Shown here: piece after piece, positions 31,096-39,139 of the stretch
How the letters are laid out: the number at the start of each line of letters is the position of its first letter
How positions within the stretch are numbered: the first letter of the stretch is position 1
DNA from: Nitrosomonas sp.
Lineage (GTDB): Bacteria > Pseudomonadota > Gammaproteobacteria > Burkholderiales > Nitrosomonadaceae
DNA: 64,000 nucleotides
Assembly (NCBI RefSeq): GCF_019752095.1
Contig: NZ_JAIEMO010000034.1
Coordinates: 1-64,000 of the forward strand
Reading direction: 5' to 3'
Notes under the pieces: generated by a model
What the model was told of the DNA's origin: nothing
Database searches by the model: none
Seen by the model: the letters and a program-made list of their open reading frames with translations, nothing else
Program-made: the position numbers and the translations under genes

Positions 31096-31994
31096 TATTC
31101 CTCCAAACTTCCAAGCCACAAACGGGTGTATTGATTGCTACCGCTACCATCCGTATCGTTCTCGAACACGTGCGCGGCGGTAATGATGCAAAGCGGTACC
31201 CCGTCCACAAAATTGATTAAGTCACCGGCAGCTAGTCTAGGGTTCAGATTGATCTTTGATATCTTGCTTTGCACAAGGCACCGCGACATATTGCGCAGTC
31301 GTTGCACATTTTTGAATGGCGAAAACCTCACGCTACGCGGCTTTTGTTGGTTGCCCAGTACAACCGCCCCGGATTCATCCAGGGAATAAAACCAGGGTAT
31401 TTCATGGCGTTTCAGGAAGCCGCTATCTACATCGTCAGATGCATTGTTGGGCAGTGTCATAGCTTCTTTTTGCTTGAATAAATCAGGCAAACGAAAGAAC
31501 CTTAACCGGCCATTTTTCCAGCGCACAACGCCACCCTCTTCCTGTAGAGCTCTCGTGATATGAAAACTGGGTGTATCCCCTATGGGGCAATAGAATCTCG
31601 GCACCGGGAAATCGGCATCAATGGCCTTTATATTGGCACCTGCCGCTCGGTAAATGACAGATAGCGTGGAATTTTCTTTGATAATCGCTCTGCTTCGTAC
31701 AAAAACTATGTGATGGCATGAATCCAGTATAGCCGTGATTTGAATGGCTGACATTTCACGATCACCTTGAACCACTCTGTTTATTACTCTATTCGATTTG
31801 ATGATACGCAGTGCATCGCCTGACTCGCCGCCAACAGCCAATAGTTGACCTTCGGTCAGGAATTTTGAGAAATCATCGTCAGTCCTGATTTCAGCTTCCA
31901 ACGTGACAGGTACCGGCGACATATCGGAACGCAAAACAGCGGACTTAATAAGGTCGCCGCGTATCTGCTTGCCATTGGATAGATAAATAATCAC
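31095..31994 (-). CDS. Baseplate hub protein (P2 gpD/gp27-like)
   Basis: 299 residues, immediately upstream of and overlapping the spike gene, the usual hub-spike order. Beta-rich N-terminal domain with V-T-L-E-A-E-I-R and G-D-A-L-R-I-I-K, then a helical linker and a C-terminal barrel with A-G-D-L-I-N-F-V-D-G. The fold assignment follows from position, length and general pattern rather than a strong motif. Confidence 0.65.
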   Translation of the reverse strand: MIIYLSNGKQIRGDLIKSAVLRSDMSPVPVTLEAEIRTDDDFSKFLTEGQLLAVGGESGDALRIIKSNRVINRVVQGDREMSAIQITAILDSCHHIVFVRSRAIIKENSTLSVIYRAAGANIKAIDADFPVPRFYCPIGDTPSFHITRALQEEGGVVRWKNGRLRFFRLPDLFKQKEAMTLPNNASDDVDSGFLKRHEIPWFYSLDESGAVVLGNQQKPRSVRFSPFKNVQRLRNMSRCLVQSKISKINLNPRLAAGDLINFVDGVPLCIITAAHVFENDTDGSGSNQYTRLWLGSLEE

Positions 31995-32006
31995 GGCACG
32001 GTATCT

Positions 32007-32393
32007 TTAGACGGTAACGATAGGCTGATAGAAGGCATTCATTGGCATATTCAGTTCAAGATTAGCGATATCCTGGGCAATCTCGCTGGTAGATCGCCCA
32101 AAAACATCCAGTCCCAAACCCCGCGAAGCCTCTTGATGAATGGCTGATTCTCGCTCAATATAGAGAACAAACAGCGGTTTTATGACTGTCCATTCGGAAT
32201 TGCTTAATTCGGTAACTTCGGTAACAGCAGGGAATGGCGGCTCGATCACATCATTCGTAACGAGCTCCGCAAACCCGGTATAAAATTTGGCAGCAACCAC
32301 CGCCTGGGCAAGCACGGTTGCAGGGTCAAGAACTACGCTGACTGGCCGCTCTGCGGTAAGGTAGTTATCGACCAGTGCAGCAATAGTGTCCAT
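32007..32393 (-). CDS. Phage structural protein of unknown function
   Basis: 128 residues, largely helical, no membrane segment or motif. It sits between the decoration-like protein and the hub gene in the tail operon, with 2- and 12-base gaps. It may be a tail-completion or baseplate-assembly protein. Function not recognised. Confidence 0.7.
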   Translation of the reverse strand: MDTIAALVDNYLTAERPVSVVLDPATVLAQAVVAAKFYTGFAELVTNDVIEPPFPAVTEVTELSNSEWTVIKPLFVLYIERESAIHQEASRGLGLDVFGRSTSEIAQDIANLELNMPMNAFYQPIVTV

Positions 32394-32395
32394 CG

Positions 32396-32755
32396 TTAAG
32401 CGTTTGGCTCAACAATCAGGAAAGCTACATCGCTGGTATCGGTTCCGCTGCTTGAAGTAATCGTGAAGCTGGTACCTGCCGTGCGTGCTGATACGCGAAG
32501 GAATCCAGGCGTACCACCGCCTACTTGCGATGTCAGAAAGATACGGCTATTGGCAGTTACCTTCTCGTTTGCCACAACCGCAGCTCCGCCCACAAGCGTA
32601 ACTACACCCATGGCCTGATCCGCGCCATCTTCGATCATTGGCGTAGCTTTGCCCACGTAATTCAACTCAACATCGGCTGCTGAGATTTGCTGGTTTTCTG
32701 TTGCTCCTGGTGGCGTTACTGATGGCGCGCCAAGGAATGATGGTGCTTTATTCAT
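32396..32755 (-). CDS. Beta-sandwich virion protein (decoration-like domain)
   Basis: 119 residues. The C-terminal 70 residues (G-V-V-T-L-V-G-G, V-T-A-N-S-R-I-F-L-T-S, T-S-F-T-I-T-S-S and V-A-F-L-I-V-E-P) match a beta domain widespread at the C-terminus of phage fibre and virion proteins, here nearly alone. Possibly a capsid or tail-surface decoration. The 39-base gap upstream after the tube gene has no terminator. Confidence 0.75.
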   Translation of the reverse strand: MNKAPSFLGAPSVTPPGATENQQISAADVELNYVGKATPMIEDGADQAMGVVTLVGGAAVVANEKVTANSRIFLTSQVGGGTPGFLRVSARTAGTSFTITSSSGTDTSDVAFLIVEPNA

Positions 32756-32794
32756 TCTTAATACCTCTTTGGTTGGTTGGAAAAACTGAAACTA

Positions 32795-33295
32795 TTAACT
32801 GTAATCCAGTGAGTTACCTGGGATAACTTCGCCGTAGTAATGGAAAAATAACGTACCGGTAAAGATCATGATCTGCGATCTGTTCTCCCAGTCGCGGTCA
32901 GTGTTGTCGATTTGCATAAAACAATCGATGTAACGCTTGGCACGCAGGAATTTTTGCGGCGTTCCCTCGTATACAGTGGCATTGAATTTGCCGCCGCCCG
33001 TCAACAGATTAACCATCATGTTGTCGATCGAACCGGCGATTGTTTCTTCAAATGCAACCTGCCCCTGCATGTAGGTTTTAGCCTGTTGCGGTTGATACGT
33101 TGCCATTCCCAATGGTCCAGGCACTTCAATCTCACCCGCTGGCGAAACAACCGCCCAGGGAACTTGCTTGCAAAGCAGGTAATTCTGCTCAAAACCATCA
33201 ATCTCGCACGTAAAATCGCTTGAAATGATCTTGGCGCCCATTGCTTTGGATGTTTCATGAAACTGCTTTAGATAAGCGGTGTTTGAGACGGCCAT
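32795..33295 (-). CDS. Tail tube-like protein
   Basis: 166 residues, the size of gp19-type tubes, beta-rich with Y-L-L-C-K-Q-V-P-W near the start, and M-I-F-T-G-T-L-F-F-H-Y near the end. It heads the tail operon and has the phage promoter motif upstream, as expected for an abundant virion protein. The sheath gene is some 6 kb away rather than adjacent, which is unusual, so the call is moderate. SD: GAGG seven bases before the ATG. Confidence 0.6.
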   Translation of the reverse strand: MAVSNTAYLKQFHETSKAMGAKIISSDFTCEIDGFEQNYLLCKQVPWAVVSPAGEIEVPGPLGMATYQPQQAKTYMQGQVAFEETIAGSIDNMMVNLLTGGGKFNATVYEGTPQKFLRAKRYIDCFMQIDNTDRDWENRSQIMIFTGTLFFHYYGEVIPGNSLDYS

Positions 33296-33371
33296 GTCTT
33301 TATCCTCATTAGGTCAGTGTCGGTTTCAGATACCTAACTGTATTTCAAACGGATAAACAAAAACCCGGCGG

Positions 33372-33378
33372 TTTTCCG
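33372..33378 (-). promoter_or_regulatory. CGGAAAA phage promoter motif (tail tube operon)
   Basis: The minus strand reads AACGGAAAACC, 77 bases before the tube gene start, in gene orientation. A TATCC-like box lies about 16 bases downstream. Confidence 0.4.
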
Positions 33379-33479
33379 TTATTACATGGCGGCCACGAAG
33401 ATTATTTGAGTGTAGAATTAATTACTATGAACACATGGATTAACCGCAATATTTATGCAGAGGGAATATAGGTAAAAAT

Positions 33480-34109
33480 GTGAGAAATAGTTATTTTTCG
33501 AATTTTCCTGATGCCAAACGGGACACCACCAAGGAAGGTGAAGTTGATATAATTTCAGTTTCAATACCACAACTCCATATAAAGCCACCAGAAATCCCGG
33601 AAATTAGGGAGCCTCCAAACATAACTGAAATTCCTGAAATAGAGTTTATTAGTTTTACTTTTGAAGAGATAAAAAGCAAGACTGATGATGAACTATCAGC
33701 AATTCTATCTGGAGAGTCTTACGCTGATAAGCATTTGTCATCATCAAGTCAAACGCTGATTGCTTGTGAGCTTAGTGATCGGTCGATAAAAAGATTAAAT
33801 ATGCCACATTGGCTTAAGGATTGTGACTTCTGGTTTAAAGTTATCACTATCATCCTGGCTGCGAGTGGTCTATGGATTACCTATCAGAGTCTGGCTTTTC
33901 AAAAAAATCAATCCGTTTCTCCAATGCTTCAATCCGATGATTACTGGAAATTTCAGAAATCCCAAGAAAAATCACAGAAAGACCTTGAATCATTACAACC
34001 ACACCAAAAGTCACAACATAAAACCTCAACCTCCTTATCTCATGAGGAGAATCGCCCTGATTCCTTAAAAACTCATGCGCAAGAAATATCAGAGCGACAA
34101 AAAGAATAA
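33480..34109 (+). CDS. Membrane-anchored cargo protein, unknown
   Basis: 209 residues from a GTG with AGGT upstream. The N-terminus has a proline/isoleucine/glutamate-rich stretch (P-E-I-P-E-I), a helical E-E-I-K-S-K-T-D-D-E-L region, then one membrane segment near 118-138 (F-K-V-I-T-I-I-L-A-A-S-G-L-W-I). The last 70 residues are K/Q/S/E-rich and lie opposite another open frame, so the true C-terminus is uncertain. It is plus-strand and AT-rich inside a minus-strand phage operon: a moron-like insertion. It could be a superinfection-exclusion membrane protein. Confidence 0.55.
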   Translation: MRNSYFSNFPDAKRDTTKEGEVDIISVSIPQLHIKPPEIPEIREPPNITEIPEIEFISFTFEEIKSKTDDELSAILSGESYADKHLSSSSQTLIACELSDRSIKRLNMPHWLKDCDFWFKVITIILAASGLWITYQSLAFQKNQSVSPMLQSDDYWKFQKSQEKSQKDLESLQPHQKSQHKTSTSLSHEENRPDSLKTHAQEISERQKE

Positions 34110-34137
34110 CAAAAACAGCTATAAGATAAAAACTCAT
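33877..34137 (-). CDS. Two-helix membrane protein overlapping an opposite gene
   Basis: 86 residues with two clear membrane helices (I-A-V-F-V-I-L-F-V-A-L-I-F-L-A and V-V-T-F-G-V-V-V-M-I) and a C-terminal coiled coil (I-E-A-L-E-K-R-I). It lies antisense to the end of the plus-strand protein. Antisense of hydrophobic codons gives K/Q/E-rich text, so one of the two is probably a shadow over the shared 230 bases; the well-formed helices here favour this one. Function unknown. Confidence 0.45.
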   Translation of the reverse strand: MSFYLIAVFVILFVALIFLAHEFLRNQGDSPHEIRRLRFYVVTFGVVVMIQGLSVIFLGISEISSNHRIEALEKRIDFFEKPDSDR

Positions 34138-34259
34138 GAAGCACTCTGTCTTTCCAAATATTAATTTAATTGATGGTAATGGCTGGCAAAGTTAGTTAAT
34201 GTGTGTTTTTCCTACTTGTCAGGATGTTACATTGAGCCGCCTTTTCCATGAATAGCGTA

Positions 34260-34787
34260 CTAAGGCGCGTCATACACCTTGGTGCAAACAGTCGCGGATG
34301 ACAGCCCTCCTTTGCGAACGCCGTCATAAACATACTGCGCCCTGAATTTCCACATGTTATCTAAAAGCAGGATATCCGCCAGGAACTTGTCCACCTCTTC
34401 GCGTATTTGCTCATGTGATGCATTTGTTATTATTCTGTCGCCTGGGTCGGTATGGTAAATAACGCCCTCGCCCGGTCGTGATGGCGGCTGAATGATGTCA
34501 ACCTGGATATGCAGCATTTCGTGCCTGAGTAATTCATAACAAGGATCATGCCAACCCATAGCACCCGGCATAAAGTCCCTGGTATCGATGGTAGGACCGC
34601 TCGGACCGTCAGAAGAGTAGCCAGGGGTCAGATAAAACATGCCATCGCGCGTGAGGTTGATGTTGTACAGGTTGATTTCTCTATGTGGCCGCAGGTTGCA
34701 CATCGCCCAAAAAGACTCGACTGAGCGATACTTCTGGCCTTCGATGTAGCGCAACTTACTGGCTCTTGGTATTTGCTGCTGCGACAT
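34260..34787 (-). CDS. DUF1353-like phage protein
   Basis: About 175 residues from the ATG at 34787, preceded by a GGGGGG tract; a further in-frame start at 34838 is less likely. The segment M-F-Y-L-T-P-G-Y-S-S-D-G-P-S-G-P and later W-H-D-P-C-Y-E-L-L-R-H resemble DUF1353, whose conserved D-G-x-S and H-D suggest a peptidase-like fold. It is last in the lysis cassette, so a role in lysis or wall cleavage is plausible. The start overlaps the holin-like gene by 32 bases. Confidence 0.65.
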   Translation of the reverse strand: MSQQQIPRASKLRYIEGQKYRSVESFWAMCNLRPHREINLYNINLTRDGMFYLTPGYSSDGPSGPTIDTRDFMPGAMGWHDPCYELLRHEMLHIQVDIIQPPSRPGEGVIYHTDPGDRIITNASHEQIREEVDKFLADILLLDNMWKFRAQYVYDGVRKGGLSSATVCTKVYDAP

Positions 34788-35103
34788 TTGCAACCCCCCT
34801 TTTATCAACTGTTTGCGGCACAAGGTAGCCAATACCAAAACCTGCCAAAAGTATTTTGAACCCGGTTAACCCATCCAGATAAGATAAGCCACCGGCACCT
34901 GACCACAACATGAATAACGCTGTGACCGCTTTCACTACCGCTTTTTTGTCACCCCACAGATAAATCCCAAGCGTGGCTTTTGAGTCGCCCTCAGCCCATC
35001 TGTTTATGTACGCAAAAAGCATTCCGATGATGCTGGATGCCGCGAACAACGAGAATCTTGCAGCGCTCTCCTTGTCGACGAATAAATCGATTATTTCAGT
35101 CAC
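34756..35103 (-). CDS. Holin-like membrane protein
   Basis: 115 residues with three probable membrane segments: residues 18-35, 55-70 (K-A-V-T-A-L-F-M-L-W-S-G-A) and 78-95 (F-K-I-L-L-A-G-F-G-I-G-Y-L). It is found in a block with an M15 endolysin, a lipoprotein and a coiled-coil membrane protein, the normal content of a lysis cassette. It starts by ATGA overlap with the lipoprotein gene. Confidence 0.7.
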   Translation of the reverse strand: MTEIIDLFVDKESAARFSLFAASSIIGMLFAYINRWAEGDSKATLGIYLWGDKKAVVKAVTALFMLWSGAGGLSYLDGLTGFKILLAGFGIGYLVPQTVDKRGVANVAAANTKSQ

Positions 35104-35618
35104 AGCAAATTACCCGCTATACCGGCCAACACCTGCCCAAGGTAAAGCGCGTCAAGCAATGCCTGGTGTCTATTGCCAGCATCTATCAGCCCGTTAACCG
35201 ATTGATCAATCCTATCCACACGCCCGTGATATTCGTTAAGCAGTGCGCGGTTTGTCTCTGTATATTCGCTCCAATGCGGCTTTACCACTTGCTCTTTGAC
35301 TGCGCGGTATTGCGCTACAATCTTGCGGTAATCGGCCACGAATTCAGTAAACAATGGTTCGCTAGAATCAAGATAGTTGATTGAAGATTTCCACTTATCC
35401 ACAAAGCCGGAATATTGATTGATGGCGTGATCGACAATCAGGCTTTCAGTGCTGCTGAGATTAACGCTCTTGATAGTTTCAGCCACTTGGCCGGACATGA
35501 CCTGATCATTCGCAACCGCAATATTCGCAAGATCACTGGTATTTTTTAATACCGTGCTGCAGCCAGAAAGAATCATGAAACAAACAAGAAAAAGTATTAT
35601 CGATATCGTTTTAAACAT
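35100..35618 (-). CDS. Lysis-cassette lipoprotein, possible outer-membrane spanin
   Basis: 172 residues. Lipoprotein signal with a lipobox ending L-S-G-C. The mature part is helical with coiled-coil character. Position between the two small membrane proteins suggests an o-spanin-like role in fusing envelopes at lysis, but o-spanins are usually shorter. That role is inferred from context. Confidence 0.65.
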   Translation of the reverse strand: MFKTISIILFLVCFMILSGCSTVLKNTSDLANIAVANDQVMSGQVAETIKSVNLSSTESLIVDHAINQYSGFVDKWKSSINYLDSSEPLFTEFVADYRKIVAQYRAVKEQVVKPHWSEYTETNRALLNEYHGRVDRIDQSVNGLIDAGNRHQALLDALYLGQVLAGIAGNLL

Positions 35619-35648
35619 TTCATTTCCTTTGATGGGTTGAGAAATTAC

Positions 35649-35966
35649 CTAAATCTTGAATCCGAGCGAAGCTATCATCTTGATGAACTGATCTATGCCG
35701 CCGGTTACTTTTCCAGCGATTAGCAGTAAAACCATAAGAACGAAGTAGCCGGTCAATGTCGCCGTGATATGTACGCCACGAAAGAAGCCCGATTTCTGTG
35801 ATTTCTCTGCCAGCACATGATCCGCGTTGATCTGCATTTTTAGAGAGAGCGCACTTAATCGATTTTCAAATGATGCTGAATTCGCATCAACCTGCTTTTC
35901 CAGGGCAGAAACACGCGCGTCAAGCGATCCAATATTCATGGTGTGTGGGCAGTTGTTATCCGACAT
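35649..35966 (-). CDS. Coiled-coil single-helix membrane protein of the lysis cassette
   Basis: 105 residues. A coiled coil at residues 13-45 (D-A-R-V-S-A-L-E-K-Q-V) and one membrane helix at about 68-87 (L-T-G-Y-F-V-L-M-V-L-L-L-I-A-G). Resembles phage i-spanin or haemolysin XhlA-type helpers. Good binding site AGGAG before the ATG. Precedes the lipoprotein gene, which would fit an i-spanin/o-spanin pair. Confidence 0.65.
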   Translation of the reverse strand: MSDNNCPHTMNIGSLDARVSALEKQVDANSASFENRLSALSLKMQINADHVLAEKSQKSGFFRGVHITATLTGYFVLMVLLLIAGKVTGGIDQFIKMIASLGFKI

Positions 35967-35976
35967 GACATTTCTC

Positions 35977-36450
35977 CTATTTGATTAATCCGATTTGTTT
36001 ATTTTTGCCATGAATCGTAAGTGTTTGCATTCGATTCCTATCGACGTCATCCAATAGAGAACAATGCACCCAACCTGAATTGGGGTCGCCGCCGCTAACG
36101 TAGTTTTCAAGAATCAATTGATCAAAGGAGAGGTTTTCTGATATCCAGACTGCAAGGTCATAATTCGCTATTCCATCTATTTCAAAATCAACCGCTTGCC
36201 CTGACATGTGCTGTGATGTTTTGCTGCCGTGGATTGCTGTATTCAAGGCAAGGCTTCTGTAACCGCTGTTTATTCTGACCGGCCTCCCAAAATGCTCTCT
36301 GACCGGCTCCAATATGTGGGTGCAAAGCAATAACAAGTTACTCAAAACGCTTTGTGGTGGGGTGTTATCGATACTCAGTTCACTTGCAGTGGAAGAGCGG
36401 ATTAATTCATTCAATGTAAAATGAGGGGTTAATTTTGTATGCATATCCAT
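35977..36450 (-). CDS. Endolysin, M15-type D-alanyl-D-alanine peptidase
   Basis: 157 residues. Peptidase M15 (subfamily M15A-like) core: V-R-I-N-S-G-Y-R-S, then S-Q-H-M-S-G-Q-A-V-D (H81 and D88 as zinc ligands) and W-V-H-C-S with H129 as third ligand. It cuts stem-peptide cross-links of peptidoglycan. There is no signal peptide, so it needs the neighbouring holin. First lysis gene in the cassette. Confidence 0.93.
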   Translation of the reverse strand: MDMHTKLTPHFTLNELIRSSTASELSIDNTPPQSVLSNLLLLCTHILEPVREHFGRPVRINSGYRSLALNTAIHGSKTSQHMSGQAVDFEIDGIANYDLAVWISENLSFDQLILENYVSGGDPNSGWVHCSLLDDVDRNRMQTLTIHGKNKQIGLIK

Positions 36451-36455
36451 TGGAA

Positions 36456-36686
36456 TTATTTCCTTACTGAGTTAGCGATGGTCTTGGCGACAATGCCGCA
36501 CGCACTGATTACGCCATTGAGTCGATTTACGATGGCGATCTGAGTTTTTATTTCTGACTCCCTGCCCTTTTTCCAGTCCTCGAATGGCTTGCCCTTGAAG
36601 AACTTGTTCACATCACTGACCGGCATCGATAAAGCTTCGGTCAACGAGGTGTGGGAATAAATGCTGAGGCTAGACGCCTGGTTCAT
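36456..36686 (-). CDS. Small phage protein overlapping the preceding gene
   Basis: 76 residues, helical. It overlaps the 260-residue gene by 17 bases in another frame. Such overlaps can mark tail-assembly chaperones made by frameshifting, but no slippery heptamer was found at the overlap. Function unknown. Confidence 0.65.
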   Translation of the reverse strand: MNQASSLSIYSHTSLTEALSMPVSDVNKFFKGKPFEDWKKGRESEIKTQIAIVNRLNGVISACGIVAKTIANSVRK

Positions 36687-37452
36687 CAGATTCTCTGCCC
36701 AGGTCTTTCGCCAGTCTTGAGACGCAGGAACGAACCGGAAATCGCGCGGGTGGCAAATTACTTGCCGCCCCTCCTTTTGGTAAGGCTACGAATCCGTCAT
36801 TTGATAATTCGATTCTAAATAGATGATGCAACGATTCGCGGCCAGCCATGTATGCATTCAATAGCGTTGCAAAATCGCTTTCCGGATATCCTGATATGGT
36901 GCGAATTCTATTGGTCAGAAATTCATCGTAGGCACCCTCGCCATCGGATGCACTGAGGATTTCCTCATCTTTGCGCACCAATTGAGCGCCCATTCCACCA
37001 AGCAGCCAATGCAATCGCCCGGTTACACCCTCGACTTCACCTGATATTCGCTCAATTGACTCCGCCATAGCGCCTGTCATGTGCTGAATAAACCAGACAT
37101 CACCGCCAACATCGCCCACTTCGATCTTTTCTTCTGGAATAGGGATATCCGCCGATCCTTCCAGATAATCGGAATACCGGCCATCGCCCACAGAGAAATC
37201 AGGACCATCATCCGAAACAGCAGCCAGGTAATGACAGACAACCATCATTCGTTCTTGAACCGTCCAGTCTGACGGGTTTTCAATTCCTTTGACGGTCGCT
37301 ACTGCCTTAAGTAAGAATGCGGTCGTTACGGCTTCTTCAAGTTGAGAAGGCATGGCAGCAATAGCAATGGACTCGCCAATTGACAGCTCTTTGAGTTGAA
37401 CTGTTAAACGCCTTGTTCTCAGGATTGGGAAATGTACCACCGGGATTCTCAC
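36670..37452 (-). CDS. Phage tail protein, possible assembly chaperone
   Basis: 260 residues from a GTG. An N-terminal alternating region has L-K-E-L-S-I-G-E-S-I, a pattern of tail-assembly chaperones (V-x-L-x-E-L-T-V), followed by a helix V-Q-E-R-M-M-V-V-C-H-Y and a long C-terminal helical domain. The phage promoter motif is 55 bases upstream, so this gene starts its own transcript towards the lysis cassette. Alternative: minor tail or head protein. Moderate confidence it is virion-assembly related. Confidence 0.6.
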   Translation of the reverse strand: MRIPVVHFPILRTRRLTVQLKELSIGESIAIAAMPSQLEEAVTTAFLLKAVATVKGIENPSDWTVQERMMVVCHYLAAVSDDGPDFSVGDGRYSDYLEGSADIPIPEEKIEVGDVGGDVWFIQHMTGAMAESIERISGEVEGVTGRLHWLLGGMGAQLVRKDEEILSASDGEGAYDEFLTNRIRTISGYPESDFATLLNAYMAGRESLHHLFRIELSNDGFVALPKGGAASNLPPARFPVRSCVSRLAKDLGRESDEPGV

Positions 37453-37506
37453 CTTTAATTTCGATAGATGAGATTGTGCGCAATCTGAATCTCAGGATTT
37501 GCTGCT

Positions 37507-37513
37507 TTTTCCG
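37507..37513 (-). promoter_or_regulatory. CGGAAAA phage promoter motif (chaperone/lysis operon)
   Basis: The minus strand reads AGCGGAAAAAGC, 55 bases before the GTG at 37452, overlapping the stop-codon region of the upstream gene at 37515. Orientation matches the gene. Confidence 0.4.
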
Positions 37514-37514
37514 C

Positions 37515-38321
37515 TTACAGCTTGAGCGCGTTGTAATTGACCCAATCATCACGATCGATAGCTGTCAGAGTGGCAAGCGTCATAGGCACCAGCAGTTCAA
37601 CATACCTGCCCTTTGCATCAATGCTCGAACTCATCGGTTCACTTATGGCCTCGATCACCAATGGCGAATAAATGCGGTTTTTGTAGCGCAGTGCAATGGT
37701 CGTAGGCGCAATTGACGGCACCAATGCATCAATGAATCCGCTATTTCCTCTGGCCGCTTGCGCCGATCGTGCAAGAACCGATCCATCCGGCGATAATTTG
37801 ACCGGCAATGCCCACTCCATTAGTTTATTGAAAGGCTCTTCGACTTCCTTAGCCGGATCATTCCACGCTCGGAATATTGCTGTTACCTGAATCTTGACCG
37901 GCGGCATACCGTTGAACACCTGGGTGGAATTCAGCTTAGTTATGCCGGTCCTACCCTCGAATTGACGTACAAAATCATTTGATCGCTGCTGCGCTATCCC
38001 GATAGCACTTTGATCAGGATTTTCATTACCTAAAAAGGCATCAATAACCGGCTGCAACGCCCCGGATTGAAGCATTGCCAGCAACGTTGGCGCGCGTGAC
38101 TCAGGTCCGGCATGTTCAAATGGACTCTGCCAATTTAATGACAATTCCATACTGGCTTCGGTCAGCGGTGCAAATACAGCTTTAGGATCGGTATCCTTGG
38201 ATCTCGCGTACACACCCTCTCTTATTTTCTTGACCTCATAGAAACTTGCTATCAGGTGCGGCGACAATCCATCCCATTGAGACGACAGAGAGTTGGAAAC
38301 AAGGCTGGGCGGCTGATTCAT
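37515..38321 (-). CDS. Phage structural protein, unknown
   Basis: 268 residues, mixed alpha/beta, with V-K-I-Q-V-T-A-I-F-R-A-W-N in the middle and V-E-L-L-V-P-M-T-L near the end. It lies between a terminator and the chaperone-like gene in the sheath/lysis interval, where tail-initiator or connector proteins are expected. No family recognised. Confidence 0.7.
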   Translation of the reverse strand: MNQPPSLVSNSLSSQWDGLSPHLIASFYEVKKIREGVYARSKDTDPKAVFAPLTEASMELSLNWQSPFEHAGPESRAPTLLAMLQSGALQPVIDAFLGNENPDQSAIGIAQQRSNDFVRQFEGRTGITKLNSTQVFNGMPPVKIQVTAIFRAWNDPAKEVEEPFNKLMEWALPVKLSPDGSVLARSAQAARGNSGFIDALVPSIAPTTIALRYKNRIYSPLVIEAISEPMSSSIDAKGRYVELLVPMTLATLTAIDRDDWVNYNALKL

Positions 38322-38339
38322 ATCAAGATACCTATGTAA

Positions 38340-38375
38340 AATGGCGCTGCCACGTGTTAATGCGGCAGCGCCATT
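38340..38375 (-). terminator. Strong stem-loop after the EF-hand protein gene
   Basis: Perfect 12-base stem AATGGCGCTGCC/GGCAGCGCCATT with a 12-base loop, 25 bases past the stop of the gene at 38401. The minus-strand T-run is short (TTTACAT), so termination may be partial and allow some read-through to the next gene. Confidence 0.6.
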
Positions 38376-38400
38376 ATTTTAAACGCGAAATTGTGGCTGA

Positions 38401-39108
38401 TTACTTCAATCCGGTTTTTCTGCGAAGCTTCATTGATTTAGCACGACGCATACGCGCCGTAGCGGAATGGCTCTTCATCCGTGCTTTACGAATCCCAACC
38501 TTTTGCGCAGCACTCAAGCGAACGGTACCGGAGATACGTTTATTGATGCGAACTTTTTTACCCTTGCGGATAACCATTTTCTTTTTGTAAGCAGCGTCCA
38601 TGGTGGCCGGTTCCTGATCGTCATCACCGAACACAAAGTCATCAATATCTGCGCTGGCTTCATCTTCACCTTCCGGCAGCGCTGATGCAACCAGGTCACG
38701 AACACGTTCGGCCACATCACCGTCAAAATCATTTAGCAGTGAATCAGCATCCTCTTCGGTTACACCCTTGCCTGTCAGGTAATCCCAGGCAGCATTGAGT
38801 GCTACATCGAGTACCGCTTGCTCATCCTCGGTAATCTCGCCGTCCTTGTTTTCGTCAGCAATGCCGATCATCATCGCCAGAAGCCGGTCAGCTGAGCTCT
38901 CACCACTGGCAAGATCGTCAGTTTCCACCCATTGCTGAATCACTGCAGCAGCGGCCATCGTGATATCAGCAATAGTGAAGCTGTCGGCGCCGTTCAGTTC
39001 TTTGGCACCGTCATCCTCGTTAGCGGCGTCCAATGTTTGTTTGCTTGATACTTTGGGGTTGTCGATGATTTGTCGACGCAACATTTCGCTGGTTCTTAAT
39101 TGATTCAT
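38401..39108 (-). CDS. Acidic phage protein with EF-hand loop and basic tail
   Basis: 235 residues. Residues 85-96 read D-E-N-K-D-G-E-I-T-E-D-E, a perfect 12-residue EF-hand calcium loop (ligands at 1, 3, 5, 7, 9 and 12, Gly at 6, Ile at 8), followed by a helix. After about residue 165 the protein switches to very basic (K-K-K-M-V-I-R-K-G-K-K and R-K-A-R-M-K-S). Together these look like a calcium-dependent nucleic-acid or virion-binding protein. Downstream of the sheath gene by about 30 bases. A single EF-hand often needs dimerisation. Confidence 0.75.
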   Translation of the reverse strand: MNQLRTSEMLRRQIIDNPKVSSKQTLDAANEDDGAKELNGADSFTIADITMAAAAVIQQWVETDDLASGESSADRLLAMMIGIADENKDGEITEDEQAVLDVALNAAWDYLTGKGVTEEDADSLLNDFDGDVAERVRDLVASALPEGEDEASADIDDFVFGDDDQEPATMDAAYKKKMVIRKGKKVRINKRISGTVRLSAAQKVGIRKARMKSHSATARMRRAKSMKLRRKTGLK

Positions 39109-39139
39109 GATATTTCAGTCCTCTTGGGTTTAACAATGA

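Noticed and set aside
36670-36686. Programmed frameshift between the chaperone-like gene and the small downstream gene
   Set aside because: The overlap exists, but no slippery heptamer or following hairpin was seen, so it is treated as a normal overlap.
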